Origin: JAYFQE01 sp034927345
GTDB lineage: Bacteria; Bacillota; Clostridia; Saccharofermentanales; UBA5734
NCBI GenBank assembly: GCA_034927345.1
Contig: JAYFQE010000014.1
Span: 1-64,000 of the forward strand
Length of the DNA stretch: 64,000 bases
Reading direction: 5' to 3'
Shown one piece after another: positions 16,646-25,076 of the stretch (positions are counted from its first letter, which is position 1; the number at the start of each line of letters is the position of its first letter). A model generated the notes under the pieces. It made no database searches and was not told where the DNA came from. It saw only the letters and a list, made by a program, of their open reading frames with translations. The translations under genes and the position numbers were made by a program.

Positions 16646-16674
16646 GAAAAGATCAAGATAGGAGTCGATTTTAG

Positions 16675-17424
16675 ATGCGTTTAGATCGTTGTTTAGCAAA
16701 TTCCGGTTATGGATCGCGGCAGGAAATCAAAAAGGCCATTCGCCTGGGCCTGGTTCAGGTCAATGGAGAAACGATACAGGACAGTGGTTTTGCCGTTGAT
16801 GATCATCTGCAGGATAACATTGTCATTGACGGGAAACCGGCCTGTTTGCGCCGTCATATTCATTTAATGATGAATAAACCGGCCGGTTTAATCACAGCAA
16901 TGGATGATCCCAGATTGCCGACCATCGCCGGTTTGATTCCGGCAGGGCTCAGGCATACCGGGCTTTTCCCCGTGGGCCGTCTGGATCGCGACGCGACCGG
17001 GCTTCTGCTTCTTACCAATGACGGAACACTGGGACACCGCCTGGCAAGTCCCCGCTGGGAAGTCTGGAAAACTTACAGGGTCACCGTTGAAGGCTGTCCG
17101 TTTACCGATCAGGATCCGGCCGCATTCGCCGCCGGTCTTATATTGCCGGACGGACAGGTTTGCCGGCCGGCAAAATTGGATATACTTGGGTCTTTCGAAG
17201 CACAATTGACGATTCATGAAGGGAAGTACCATCAAGTCAAACGGATGATGCTGGGAACAGGCCGCAAGGTTGTTACCTTGCACCGTCAGTCTATCGGTTC
17301 ATTGATTTTGGACGAAAAAATAGCTCCCGGTGAAGTCCGGGAGCTAACTGAGCAAGAACAAAAGGCACTTTATGAATTAGTCGGCTGGACTGATGATTGC
17401 GCCGACGCCTCAGCGCGCAGCTGA
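16675..17424 (+). CDS. rsuA: 16S rRNA pseudouridine synthase, RsuA family
   Basis: 249 residues. An S4 RNA-binding domain (MRLDRCLANSGYGSR to VNGE) precedes the catalytic domain with LMMNKPAGLITA and GRLDRDATGLLLLTND, where the RLD aspartate is the catalytic residue. The family converts one uridine of 16S rRNA to pseudouridine. It starts behind AGGAG. Its 3' end overlaps the convergent membrane protein gene by 55 bp. Confidence 0.87.
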   Translation: MRLDRCLANSGYGSRQEIKKAIRLGLVQVNGETIQDSGFAVDDHLQDNIVIDGKPACLRRHIHLMMNKPAGLITAMDDPRLPTIAGLIPAGLRHTGLFPVGRLDRDATGLLLLTNDGTLGHRLASPRWEVWKTYRVTVEGCPFTDQDPAAFAAGLILPDGQVCRPAKLDILGSFEAQLTIHEGKYHQVKRMMLGTGRKVVTLHRQSIGSLILDEKIAPGEVRELTEQEQKALYELVGWTDDCADASARS

Positions 17425-18437
17425 TCTTCATAAGCTTGCTGCTGCTGATGCATTAATTCATAATCGCTGATCCATTTCTCCACGAAGGCTTCGACTTTTG
17501 CTTCATCATCGGCTTTAAAGCCTATCGTCAGAATCTGGTTTTCGGCATAGAGGCCGAGTCCTTCGGTCAATTGAAGCTCCGTGACATCCAGGCCGTAAAT
17601 CGATATGGTCGGATCCCGGTTGACGGCGTCTTCAGTTGAGCTTGTTTCCACCTGGGTCGTCTCGTCCAGATTAATGTCCGAACTGTCGGAATCATCGATC
17701 TGGCGGCGCAAGGGCTTGATTTTTGCCAGAACATCGGCCGGCAGAGTTTTCTGCAGGCGGTCATACAAATCATCAAGCGGGGTAAAAACGCCTTGAGGCG
17801 CGTATTGGTCAAAAACCGGCTTGTCGCATAAAAAGACCTCCACGCTGTCGCCGGCTATCAGCGTCATCATTTTCATGACATACGCATATTGGCTTTGCGG
17901 GTCGACGCTGGATGAATTATAACTGTCACTGCCGTCGCTGCCGGAAGTCTGCGTCGTGTCGCGCAAATCGAGGGGCAGCATCTGAACCTCGATATCCTCG
18001 GCGCCGGCGTAATTGGCTTTTATATATGTATCGATCCGTTCATCCGAATCTTCGGCCGCGCCAAACTGACCGACCACAGCCAGCTGAAAATCGGGCGGTT
18101 CATTGGTGGCAATGGAATAAATCAGATAACCCAGGAAAAATAAGCCGACCACAGCGGCAAGAAAGGGCCATTTGCCATAATGCCAAATATTCCGCCACTG
18201 GCGGCGGCTCTTCCCGAGTACGACTTTTTCCAGACGCGGATCCACCGGCTCAGGCTCTACATACCGACCGGTCAGAATATTATAGGCCAGCGTAATCTCA
18301 TCCAATTTGGCCATCGTCTCAGGATCGTTCATACCCCGATAACGCTTGATCAACATGGTGTAACGATTTTCTATTTCATAGGAATTGGCCTTGGCATCTA
18401 ATTCCATGATCTTCAGGCATTCAATTTTTGAAAGCAA
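17370..18437 (-). CDS. Membrane protein with J-like N-terminus
   Basis: 355 residues. The first 65 resemble a J domain in helix pattern (LDEITLAYNILTGRY) but lack the HPD motif, so it should not stimulate DnaK in the usual way. A single membrane segment lies at about residues 90-112, followed by an outward region of about 240 residues that I do not recognise, rich in Asp, Gln and Ser. The start is TTG at 18437, with AAGGAGG seven bases upstream. The gene overlaps the end of rsuA convergently. Confidence 0.6.
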   Translation of the reverse strand: MLSKIECLKIMELDAKANSYEIENRYTMLIKRYRGMNDPETMAKLDEITLAYNILTGRYVEPEPVDPRLEKVVLGKSRRQWRNIWHYGKWPFLAAVVGLFFLGYLIYSIATNEPPDFQLAVVGQFGAAEDSDERIDTYIKANYAGAEDIEVQMLPLDLRDTTQTSGSDGSDSYNSSSVDPQSQYAYVMKMMTLIAGDSVEVFLCDKPVFDQYAPQGVFTPLDDLYDRLQKTLPADVLAKIKPLRRQIDDSDSSDINLDETTQVETSSTEDAVNRDPTISIYGLDVTELQLTEGLGLYAENQILTIGFKADDEAKVEAFVEKWISDYELMHQQQQAYEDQLRAEASAQSSVQPTNS

Positions 18438-18535
18438 ACGACCACCTCCTTCAAGTCATTTTATCCGGCATATGTGGCAATAATATGTCTATTTGTAAAG
18501 AAGCTGAAAACACCGTTTCTCAGGCTTTCTCGCCG

Positions 18536-18566
18536 GGCGCGCCGGCTCGTGGGGAGCCGGCGCGGC
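18536..18566 (-). terminator. GC-rich hairpin downstream of lysS
   Basis: Arms close to GCGCGCCGGCTC and its inverse form a very stable hairpin just past the lysS stop. The U-run is lacking, so its terminator role is uncertain. Confidence 0.4.
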
Positions 18567-18577
18567 AGAAGGACGGC

Positions 18578-20110
18578 TCAGCCGCGTATCGGTTTCATGG
18601 TCGGGAAAAGCAGCACATCGCGAATTGAAGCCGCGTTTGTCAGCAGCATCACCAGGCGGTCGATGCCCATCCCCAAACCACCTGTCGGCGGCAGGCCATA
18701 TTCCAGCGCCAGGCAGTAGTCTTCGTCCAATAAATTCGCTTCGTCGTCGCCGGCTTCGCGCTTTTTCAGCTGGCGGGCAAAACGGTCGCGCTGATCCAGC
18801 GGATCGTTCAATTCGGAATAAGCGTTGGCATATTCGCGGCCGCCGATAAAGAGCTCGAAACGTTCCGTTAAGTCCGGCCGGCCCGGCTTTTTCTTGGTCA
18901 GCGGCGATATCTCGATCGGATAGTCATAGATGAAAGTCGGCTGAATCAATTTCTCTTCGCAATAAGCCTCGAAGAAGAGATTCATGATATCGCCGCGCAG
19001 CATGCCCGGCTTCAATTCTTCCAGATGATGTTCAACGGCCAGGCTGCGCGCTGCCGCGTCGTCGGCTATCTGATCGAAATCAACGCCGGCATACCGGCGG
19101 ATCGCTTCAGCCATGGACAGGCGCTTGAAAGGCGGCGTTAAATCGATCTCCTGATCTTGATAGGTAATAACCGTCTGCCCGTTGACAGCCATTGAGGCCG
19201 CCGCGATCAAGTTCTCAGCCAGGACCATCATGCCGCGGTAATCTGTATAAGCCTGATAGACTTCCATCATCGTAAATTCCGGGTTATGCTTGATGGACAG
19301 CCCTTCATTGCGGAATTGGCGGCCAATTTCATAAACGCGTTCAAAGCCGCCGACAATCAGCCGTTTCAGATAAAGCTCCGGCGCTATCCGGAGATACAGG
19401 TCGATATCCAGCGCATTATGATGCGTCATAAACGGCCGCGCAGTCGCTCCGCCGGCAATGATATTGAGAATCGGCGTCTCCACTTCGATAAATGATTGTT
19501 TGTCCAATTGATCGCGCAGGGTCTTGATAATCTGGCTGCGTTTCTCAAATTGAGTCTTCACTTCCGGATTGACGATCAGATCCAGATAACGCTGGCGGTA
19601 TCGCGTATCGGTGTCTTTAAGGCCATGGTATTTCTCCGGCAGAGGCCGCAGCGCTTTGGCCAGTAAAGTATATTCATGGGTTTTAACCGATATTTCGCCG
19701 CGCTGCGTCCGGAAAACCAAACCCTTTACGCCGATAATATCGCCGATGTCCAGATTTTGCCATTCCTTGTAAGCCGCTTCGCCCAGCTCGTCGATTTTGG
19801 TAAATAGTTGAATTTTACCCAGGCGGTCGGCCAAATCGCAAAAACTGACCTTTCCCATGCCGCGTTTGCTCATTAAACGCCCGGCCAGGCAGACTTCCTG
19901 ACCTTCCTTTTCGTCGAAGTGCTCCAGAATATCCTGGCTGTGGCAGGTTACCGGATAGGTCACCGTCTCAAACGGATCTCTGCCCTGACCGGTCAAATCC
20001 TTTAACTTGTCCAGACGTATCTGCATTTGTTCGTTCAATTCGGATTCACTGACGGCGACATTCTCGTTTCCCTCAGTTGCCGGCTGTTCCGGATTGTTCT
20101 TCATACTCAT
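18578..20110 (-). CDS. lysS: Lysyl-tRNA synthetase (class II)
   Basis: About 510 residues. An OB-fold anticodon domain (about 60-155) is followed by the class II core: motif 1 around FIEVETPILNII, motif 2 FRNEGLSIKHNPEFTMMEVY, and motif 3 GLPPTGGLGMGIDRLVMLL. It charges tRNA-Lys. The chosen ATG at 20110 is the best-spaced after GAGAGGGG; further ATGs lie just upstream at 20116 and 20134. It ends the pyrG-guaB-greA-lysS run. Confidence 0.93.
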   Translation of the reverse strand: MSMKNNPEQPATEGNENVAVSESELNEQMQIRLDKLKDLTGQGRDPFETVTYPVTCHSQDILEHFDEKEGQEVCLAGRLMSKRGMGKVSFCDLADRLGKIQLFTKIDELGEAAYKEWQNLDIGDIIGVKGLVFRTQRGEISVKTHEYTLLAKALRPLPEKYHGLKDTDTRYRQRYLDLIVNPEVKTQFEKRSQIIKTLRDQLDKQSFIEVETPILNIIAGGATARPFMTHHNALDIDLYLRIAPELYLKRLIVGGFERVYEIGRQFRNEGLSIKHNPEFTMMEVYQAYTDYRGMMVLAENLIAAASMAVNGQTVITYQDQEIDLTPPFKRLSMAEAIRRYAGVDFDQIADDAAARSLAVEHHLEELKPGMLRGDIMNLFFEAYCEEKLIQPTFIYDYPIEISPLTKKKPGRPDLTERFELFIGGREYANAYSELNDPLDQRDRFARQLKKREAGDDEANLLDEDYCLALEYGLPPTGGLGMGIDRLVMLLTNAASIRDVLLFPTMKPIRG

Positions 20111-20131
20111 GGCCATACCCCTCTCATGATA

Positions 20132-20168
20132 CAAGCACCGCCCGCCCTGCCGGGCAAGCTGGTGCTTG
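20132..20168 (-). promoter_or_regulatory. Hairpin between greA and lysS
   Basis: Perfect 8-bp arms CAAGCACC (20132-20139) and GGTGCTTG (20161-20168) with an inner GC stem lie in the leader of lysS. No U-run follows, so it may be an mRNA processing or stability element. No T-box features are visible. Confidence 0.4.
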
Positions 20169-20196
20169 TGTTCGCAGGTCGAAAAAAACTGGAATG

Positions 20197-20679
20197 TTAC
20201 GACGGTTTGGAGATTTTAACAATCCGATAACGCAAAGTGCCCATAGGGGTGCGGACATCAACCAGCTGGCCCTTTTTCTTGCCGATGATGGCGGCGCCAA
20301 CCGGTGAATCACTGGATATTTTATTGTTGAAAATATCCTCCTCTTTATTACCGACTAAAATGTAGTCGGTTTCATCATGCGTTTCCTCATCGCGAATCTT
20401 AACCAACGCGCCTAATGTAACTTTAGTCCGGCTGATATCATCATCATCGATTACTTTGGCGTTTTTCAGAATCGCTTCGATCTCCATGATGCGGACTTCG
20501 TTTTCAGCCTGAGCTGTTTTAGCATCGTCGTATTCGGAATTCTCGGACAGATCGCCCAATGCGCGCGCTTCTTTAAGCCGTTCGGCTATTTCGGCGGCAG
20601 TGACTGTCTTGCGAGTCTCCAACTCGTCCTGCAGTTTTTTAACGCCTTCATATGTCATCTCATAGACTTTTTCCGTCAT
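20197..20679 (-). CDS. greA: Transcription elongation factor GreA
   Basis: 160 residues of the standard length: a coiled-coil N-terminal domain with GDLSENSEYDDAK carrying the acidic tip residues, and a C-terminal FKBP-like domain with SPVGAAIIGKKKG. It rescues backtracked RNA polymerase by stimulating transcript cleavage. AAGGAG lies before the ATG. It lies 45 bp after guaB. Confidence 0.93.
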   Translation of the reverse strand: MTEKVYEMTYEGVKKLQDELETRKTVTAAEIAERLKEARALGDLSENSEYDDAKTAQAENEVRIMEIEAILKNAKVIDDDDISRTKVTLGALVKIRDEETHDETDYILVGNKEEDIFNNKISSDSPVGAAIIGKKKGQLVDVRTPMGTLRYRIVKISKPS

Positions 20680-20724
20680 GTCTTGTTCTCCTTTCGAATA
20701 TCAGGTTCCTATGACAACCGGTCA

Positions 20725-22233
20725 TCAAGGCCGGCGTTCACTCTCTTTTTGTATGACGTCGTGGGCGCCGCCCTCGACGATACTGGTCGACGACACGATG
20801 ACCAGGCGGGCTTTCTCCTGCAGTTCGGGCAGCGTTAAAGCGCCGCAGGCGCACATGGTCGCCTTGATCTTGGCCATGGACACATCCAGGTTGTCTTTCA
20901 ATTTACCGGCATACGGCACATATGAATCGACACCTTCTTCGAAGGCCATCTTGCCGCCGGCGCCGCCGTCATCATATCGCTGCCAGTTGCGGGCCCGGTT
21001 TGAACCTTCGCCCCAATATTCTTTAACATAGCTGCCGTTAACCAGCAGCTTGCGGGTCGGGCTTTCGTCAAAGCGGGCGAAATAGCGTCCGAGCATGATA
21101 AAGTCGGCGCCCATGGCCAGCGCCAGGGTCATATGGTAATCATACACGATTCCGCCGTCCGAGCATATCGGTATATAGACGCCGGTCGTGCGATACCATT
21201 CGTCGCGGGCCGCCGACACAGCCAGAACCGCGGAAGCCTGGCCGCAGCCGATGCCCTTTTGTTCGCGCGTTATGCAAATCGATCCGCCGCCGATGCCGAC
21301 CTTGACAAAGTCGGCGCCCGCGGAAGCCAGATAACGGAAGCCCTCGGCGTCGACGACATTGCCGGCGCCAACCAAAACCCGGCTGCCATAACGGGCGCGG
21401 ATCCAGTCCAGCGTGTCTTTTTGCCATTCGCTGAAACCGTCGGAGGAATCGATGCAGAGAATATCCGCGCCGGCATCAACCAAAGCCGGCACCCGTTCGG
21501 GATAATCGCGGGTATTGATGCCTGCGCCGACAATCAAACGCTTATGATTGTCGAGCAGTTCGGACGGATTTTCTTTATGTTCATCATAATCTTTGCGGAA
21601 AACCATGGCTACAAGATTATTTTCATCGTTGACAATGGGCAGCTGGTTGATTTTATGATCCCAGATGATGTCATTGGCCTCGCTCAGGCTGATGCCTTCT
21701 TTAGCGTAAACCAGATGGTCAAAGGGCGTCATGAATTCACGGACCTGCGTATCGGACGGCGTCCGGCTGATCCGGTAATCCCGGCTGGTGACAATGCCGA
21801 GGAGACGGCCGTTTGCCGTGCCGTCGGCGGTAACGGCGATCGTGGAATGACCGGTCCGGGCCTTGATGGCCAAAACATCGGCCAGCGTGGCGTCCGGCGT
21901 CACATTGGAATCGCTGGTAACCAGTCCTGCCTTGTACTTTTTAACCTTGCGAACCATATCAATCTGGCTCTCGATGGACTGCGAGGCGTAAATGAAGGAT
22001 AACCCGCCGCAGCGAGCCAGCGCAATCGCCATGCCGGAATCTGATACGGCCTGCATAATGGCCGATACCATCGGAACATTGATGCTCAGCCGGCAGGATT
22101 CCTCTCCCTTCCTGTATTTGACGATGGCGGTCGATAAGTCAACCTGATCGGGTATGCATTCCTTGCCGGTCAAATTGGGAACGAGCAGGTATTCACTGAA
22201 TGTCCGGGATTCCTGTTCAAAAATCATTGCCAT
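20725..22233 (-). CDS. guaB: IMP dehydrogenase
   Basis: 502 residues: TIM barrel with an inserted pair of CBS domains (about 100-225). The catalytic loop is GIGGGSICITREQKGIG with the active cysteine, and the flap contains EGVDSYVPYAG. It makes XMP from IMP for GMP synthesis. Start at 22233, nine bases after GGAGG, which overlaps the pyrG stop. Its length and the KMAFEEG flap fit a subset of Clostridial enzymes. Confidence 0.9.
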   Translation of the reverse strand: MAMIFEQESRTFSEYLLVPNLTGKECIPDQVDLSTAIVKYRKGEESCRLSINVPMVSAIMQAVSDSGMAIALARCGGLSFIYASQSIESQIDMVRKVKKYKAGLVTSDSNVTPDATLADVLAIKARTGHSTIAVTADGTANGRLLGIVTSRDYRISRTPSDTQVREFMTPFDHLVYAKEGISLSEANDIIWDHKINQLPIVNDENNLVAMVFRKDYDEHKENPSELLDNHKRLIVGAGINTRDYPERVPALVDAGADILCIDSSDGFSEWQKDTLDWIRARYGSRVLVGAGNVVDAEGFRYLASAGADFVKVGIGGGSICITREQKGIGCGQASAVLAVSAARDEWYRTTGVYIPICSDGGIVYDYHMTLALAMGADFIMLGRYFARFDESPTRKLLVNGSYVKEYWGEGSNRARNWQRYDDGGAGGKMAFEEGVDSYVPYAGKLKDNLDVSMAKIKATMCACGALTLPELQEKARLVIVSSTSIVEGGAHDVIQKESERRP

Positions 22234-22235
22234 GC

Positions 22236-23894
22236 TTACATACCTCCATGGACAGGTGCCATTGCTTTATCCGGATCCAGGGCGGCCGCGATAAAAGCAA
22301 GGAACAGCGGATGGGGCTTGGTGGGACGCGATTTGAATTCGGGATGGAAGACAACGCCGACAAACCAGGGATGATCCTTGAGCTCAATGGCTTCAACCAG
22401 ACTGCCGTCGGGCGACAGGCCCGAAAAGATCAAGCCGGCTTGAGCCAGGGTTTCACGATAAGCCGGATTCAATTCCCAGCGATGATGATGTCGTTCTGCT
22501 GCGGACTGGCGCTTATACGCATCGGCGAGCCGTGTGCCGGGCTGAATGACGCATTCATATGAACCGCGCCGCATCGGCCGGTTGGCAGAACATACAACGG
22601 CGCCGGACACCTCATGATGATTTTTCACGGCAGGCAAGATAAAGATGGGACTGCATTCGGCTTCGCATTCCGCCGAATGGGCGTCGGTTATGCCTGCCAG
22701 GCAGCGGGCAAAATCGACAACCGCCATTTGCATACCCAACCCGATGCCCAAAAACGGGATTTTCCGGCGGCGCGCATATGCGGCGGCGACAATCATACCT
22801 TCCATGCCGCGGGGCCCGAAACCGCCGGGCACCAGAATCGCGTCGGCTTGCCGCAGCAGGGTGTCGGGATCCCGGGCAGCCAAATCCTCGGCGCTGACCC
22901 AGTCGATCTCGGCTGTGACGCCCTGTTCCAATCCGGCATGCTTCAAAGCTTCCAGAATGCTCAGATAAGCATCCTGTAAAGCGAGATATTTGCCCACCAG
23001 GGCAATACGCAAAGGCCGGGCCGGCTGGATTGTCCTGGCGGCCAAGCGTTCCCAGCCGCCCAAGTCCGGCTGGGCGGCCATGCATTGTTCCAGATTCAAT
23101 TTACGGCAGACCTGGGTTGCCAGGCCTTCCTTTTCCAGCAAGAGCGGCAGCTGATATACAGTCGGCACATCCTGATTCTGGATGACGCAGTCGACATCAA
23201 CATTGCAGTACAAGGATATTTTTTCGCGGACCTGATGTTCGATCGGCTTTTCGCAGCGGCAGACGAGAATATCCGGCTGGATGCCCAACGAACGCAGTTT
23301 CTGGACACTATGCTGCGTCGGTTTGGTTTTCGTTTCACCGGAACTGCGCAGATAAGGGATCAGGGTAACGTGGATAAAAAGCACATTTTCATGGCCGACC
23401 TGGTAGCTGACCTGGCGGATGGCCTCCAGATAAGGCAGGCTCTCCATGTCGCCTACCGTACCGCCAACCTCGGCGATTAAAATATCCGGCTGTTCCTTGC
23501 GTTCCGGCTGAAAAATATGCGTCTTGATCTCATTGATGATATGCGGAACAACCTGAACGGTCGTTCCGCTATAGCCGCCGTCGCGTTCGCGCTGCAGAAT
23601 GTCGCGGTAGATCATGCCGGTTGTGATGTCGCTCGTACAATCCAGATTGGAATCTGTAAAGCGCTCGTAATGACCGATATCCAGATCGGTTTCGGCTCCG
23701 TCGTCGGTGATGAACACTTCGCCGTGCTGTGTCGGACTCATCATGCCCGGATCAATGTTGATGTAAGGATCAAATTTCTGGTTGAGAACGTGCAATCCGC
23801 GGGCTTTCAGCAAACAACCCAGAACAGCGGCCGTGATACCTTTGCCAATGCCGGAGACCACACCGCCCGTTATGAAGATGTATTTCGTTGCCAT
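22236..23894 (-). CDS. pyrG: CTP synthase lacking the glutaminase cysteine
   Basis: 552 residues. The synthetase domain is complete, with FITGGVVSGIGKG, DPYINIDPGMMSP and EVGGTVGDMES. The C-terminal glutaminase domain has GGFGPRGMEG, and the nucleophile elbow reads PFLGIGLGMQ where the family has a catalytic cysteine (GICLGMQ). The codon at 22740-22742 encodes Gly (residue 385), and two base changes separate GGG from a Cys codon. The His and Glu of FHPEF remain. The enzyme should still make CTP from ammonia but not from glutamine. The start at 23894 has AGGGGG upstream. Confidence 0.9.
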   Translation of the reverse strand: MATKYIFITGGVVSGIGKGITAAVLGCLLKARGLHVLNQKFDPYINIDPGMMSPTQHGEVFITDDGAETDLDIGHYERFTDSNLDCTSDITTGMIYRDILQRERDGGYSGTTVQVVPHIINEIKTHIFQPERKEQPDILIAEVGGTVGDMESLPYLEAIRQVSYQVGHENVLFIHVTLIPYLRSSGETKTKPTQHSVQKLRSLGIQPDILVCRCEKPIEHQVREKISLYCNVDVDCVIQNQDVPTVYQLPLLLEKEGLATQVCRKLNLEQCMAAQPDLGGWERLAARTIQPARPLRIALVGKYLALQDAYLSILEALKHAGLEQGVTAEIDWVSAEDLAARDPDTLLRQADAILVPGGFGPRGMEGMIVAAAYARRRKIPFLGIGLGMQMAVVDFARCLAGITDAHSAECEAECSPIFILPAVKNHHEVSGAVVCSANRPMRRGSYECVIQPGTRLADAYKRQSAAERHHHRWELNPAYRETLAQAGLIFSGLSPDGSLVEAIELKDHPWFVGVVFHPEFKSRPTKPHPLFLAFIAAALDPDKAMAPVHGGM

Positions 23895-23995
23895 CAGATT
23901 CCCCCTGCCGGCAATTATCAGCCGGCGCAATCGGTCTTTTCGTCTTGTATTTGGAAAATGCCCGAGTAAATTGTTACATGATATTTTAATGACTT

Positions 23996-24029
23996 AAGCC
24001 CCCGACTGTCAACACAATCGGAGGCTTTT
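23996..24029. terminator. Hairpin downstream of thiT
   Basis: AAGCCCCCGA (23996-24005) and TCGGAGGCTT (24020-24029) pair with one mismatch, with TTTTG on the right. It is read better on the plus strand, but the only neighbouring gene end is thiT on the minus strand. Confidence 0.45.
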
Positions 24030-24097
24030 GCCAACTTTTTTATGCAGCTGCCCTTCTGGAGCAGCTCATTGCACGTCTTTTAGCCAAAAAACACGCT

Positions 24098-24709
24098 TCA
24101 GGCTTTCCGCGGGCTGAAAATCGCCGCCAGCGGAACCAGAACCGCGCAGGTGATCACCATTTCCGGAATCAGATAGGATGCGTTATATATAAAGGAATAG
24201 ACCCAGACATTTTGTCCTTCAGGCGCATAGCTGGCAAAGAAAATCACGCCGGAGAGCACATGGCTGATCAGCCGGCAGCCCATGGCAACAACAACCGCCA
24301 GGGCAATACGCGGCAAGGGCAGCATGCCGACCCGGCGCAGGATGTTCTTTTCGGTTTTACGCCGGGCGGCCGGCGCGGCAAAAAGGCCGGCCAGGCCTAA
24401 GAGGCCAAAAGCCAGAGGATAATCCATGATGATAGAAGCCCAGTGAACGGTTATCGGTTCAATAATAAACTGGAGCAGGCCGTAGACAACGCAAACGCCT
24501 ATGCCCCACGCCGGGCCGAAAGCCAGAGCGCAGAAAATAAGCGGCAGCATGGAGCAGATGGTCAGGGACCCGCCCTGCGGCATTTTGATAACCGTCAGGA
24601 TCGACAATATGGTGCTTAAGGCAATGGCCATGCCGCCGGTGGCGGTGGCCAGAATCATTTCGCGCGTGTTTTGCTGACGCAGCGCGTTATTCGAGGCAGG
24701 ATCAAACAT
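24098..24709 (-). CDS. thiT: ECF-type thiamine transporter S component ThiT
   Basis: About 203 residues with six predicted membrane segments. It carries the family phrases MPQGGSLTICSMLPL, GPAWGIGVCVVYGLLQ, and the conserved region around the membrane helix 5-6. It binds thiamine and works with shared EcfAA'T. The TPP riboswitch upstream in the same direction supports the call. I chose the ATG at 24709 with GGAGG nine bases before it, and rejected upstream codons that lie in the terminator. Confidence 0.87.
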   Translation of the reverse strand: MFDPASNNALRQQNTREMILATATGGMAIALSTILSILTVIKMPQGGSLTICSMLPLIFCALAFGPAWGIGVCVVYGLLQFIIEPITVHWASIIMDYPLAFGLLGLAGLFAAPAARRKTEKNILRRVGMLPLPRIALAVVVAMGCRLISHVLSGVIFFASYAPEGQNVWVYSFIYNASYLIPEMVITCAVLVPLAAIFSPRKA

Positions 24710-24793
24710 AAGGGTTCCTCCATTCAAGCAATATCCGGTCCAAAGGATCCGGATGGTATTACAGCGGCGGGATGCTTTCCGGCGGGCCCGTAA

Positions 24794-24833
24794 CAAAAAG
24801 CTTCCCAATCGCCGGTTGGACAACTGGAAAGCT
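24794..24833 (-). terminator. Riboswitch expression-platform terminator
   Basis: On the minus strand AGCTTTCC (24826-24833) pairs with GGGAAGCT (24799-24806), followed by TTTTTG. It lies between the TPP aptamer and thiT, so it can switch off thiT when TPP is bound. Confidence 0.7.
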
Positions 24834-24847
24834 TTGGTGAGCTTGAT

Positions 24848-24940
24848 TGTCCCTCCGCCGGCATTATCCGGTTCAGGTTATAGGGTCGATACCTGCAGGT
24901 ATCCTCTCAGCCGACTGCCGTCAGCTCCCCTCGTGAACGG
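24848..24940 (-). ncRNA. TPP riboswitch (THI box)
   Basis: The minus strand carries the THI signature in order: GGGGAGC, the conserved CTGAGAGG, GACCC, AACCTGA, CCGGATAATGCCGGCG and GAGGGA. It senses thiamine pyrophosphate and should turn off the downstream thiamine transporter. A promoter with good boxes precedes it and an intrinsic terminator follows. Confidence 0.92.
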
Positions 24941-24945
24941 TTTAT

Positions 24946-24974
24946 ATTATAGGGGCTGTTTCATTAAATGTAAA
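24946..24974 (-). promoter_or_regulatory. Promoter of the TPP-thiT unit
   Basis: TTTACA (24969-24974) and TATAAT (24946-24951) on the minus strand are spaced by 17 bp, directly upstream of the aptamer. Confidence 0.75.
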
Positions 24975-24982
24975 GAAAAACC

Positions 24983-25070
24983 TTCGGGCCCGGCCGGCTT
25001 GGGCCGGCTCCGCCCGACGGCGGCGCCGGGACAGCGGCGGCCATCAGCCGCCGGCCGCCCGGCGGATGCC
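24983..25070 (-). terminator. Dense GC-rich hairpins after pepP
   Basis: Inverted CCGGC-rich motifs fill the gap between pepP and the thiT promoter. On the minus strand the last (near 24995-25012) is followed by GGTTTTTC, which would serve as the pepP terminator. Confidence 0.4.
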
Positions 25071-25076
25071 CGGCCA

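Noticed and set aside
18446..18577. T-box or other riboswitch around lysS
   Set aside because: The hairpins here and at 20132-20168 lack T-box specifier and antiterminator sequences.
21133..22002. Long plus-strand frame opposite IMP dehydrogenase
   Set aside because: 289 codons, but antisense to a well-recognised gene, with no homologous motifs or ribosome site.
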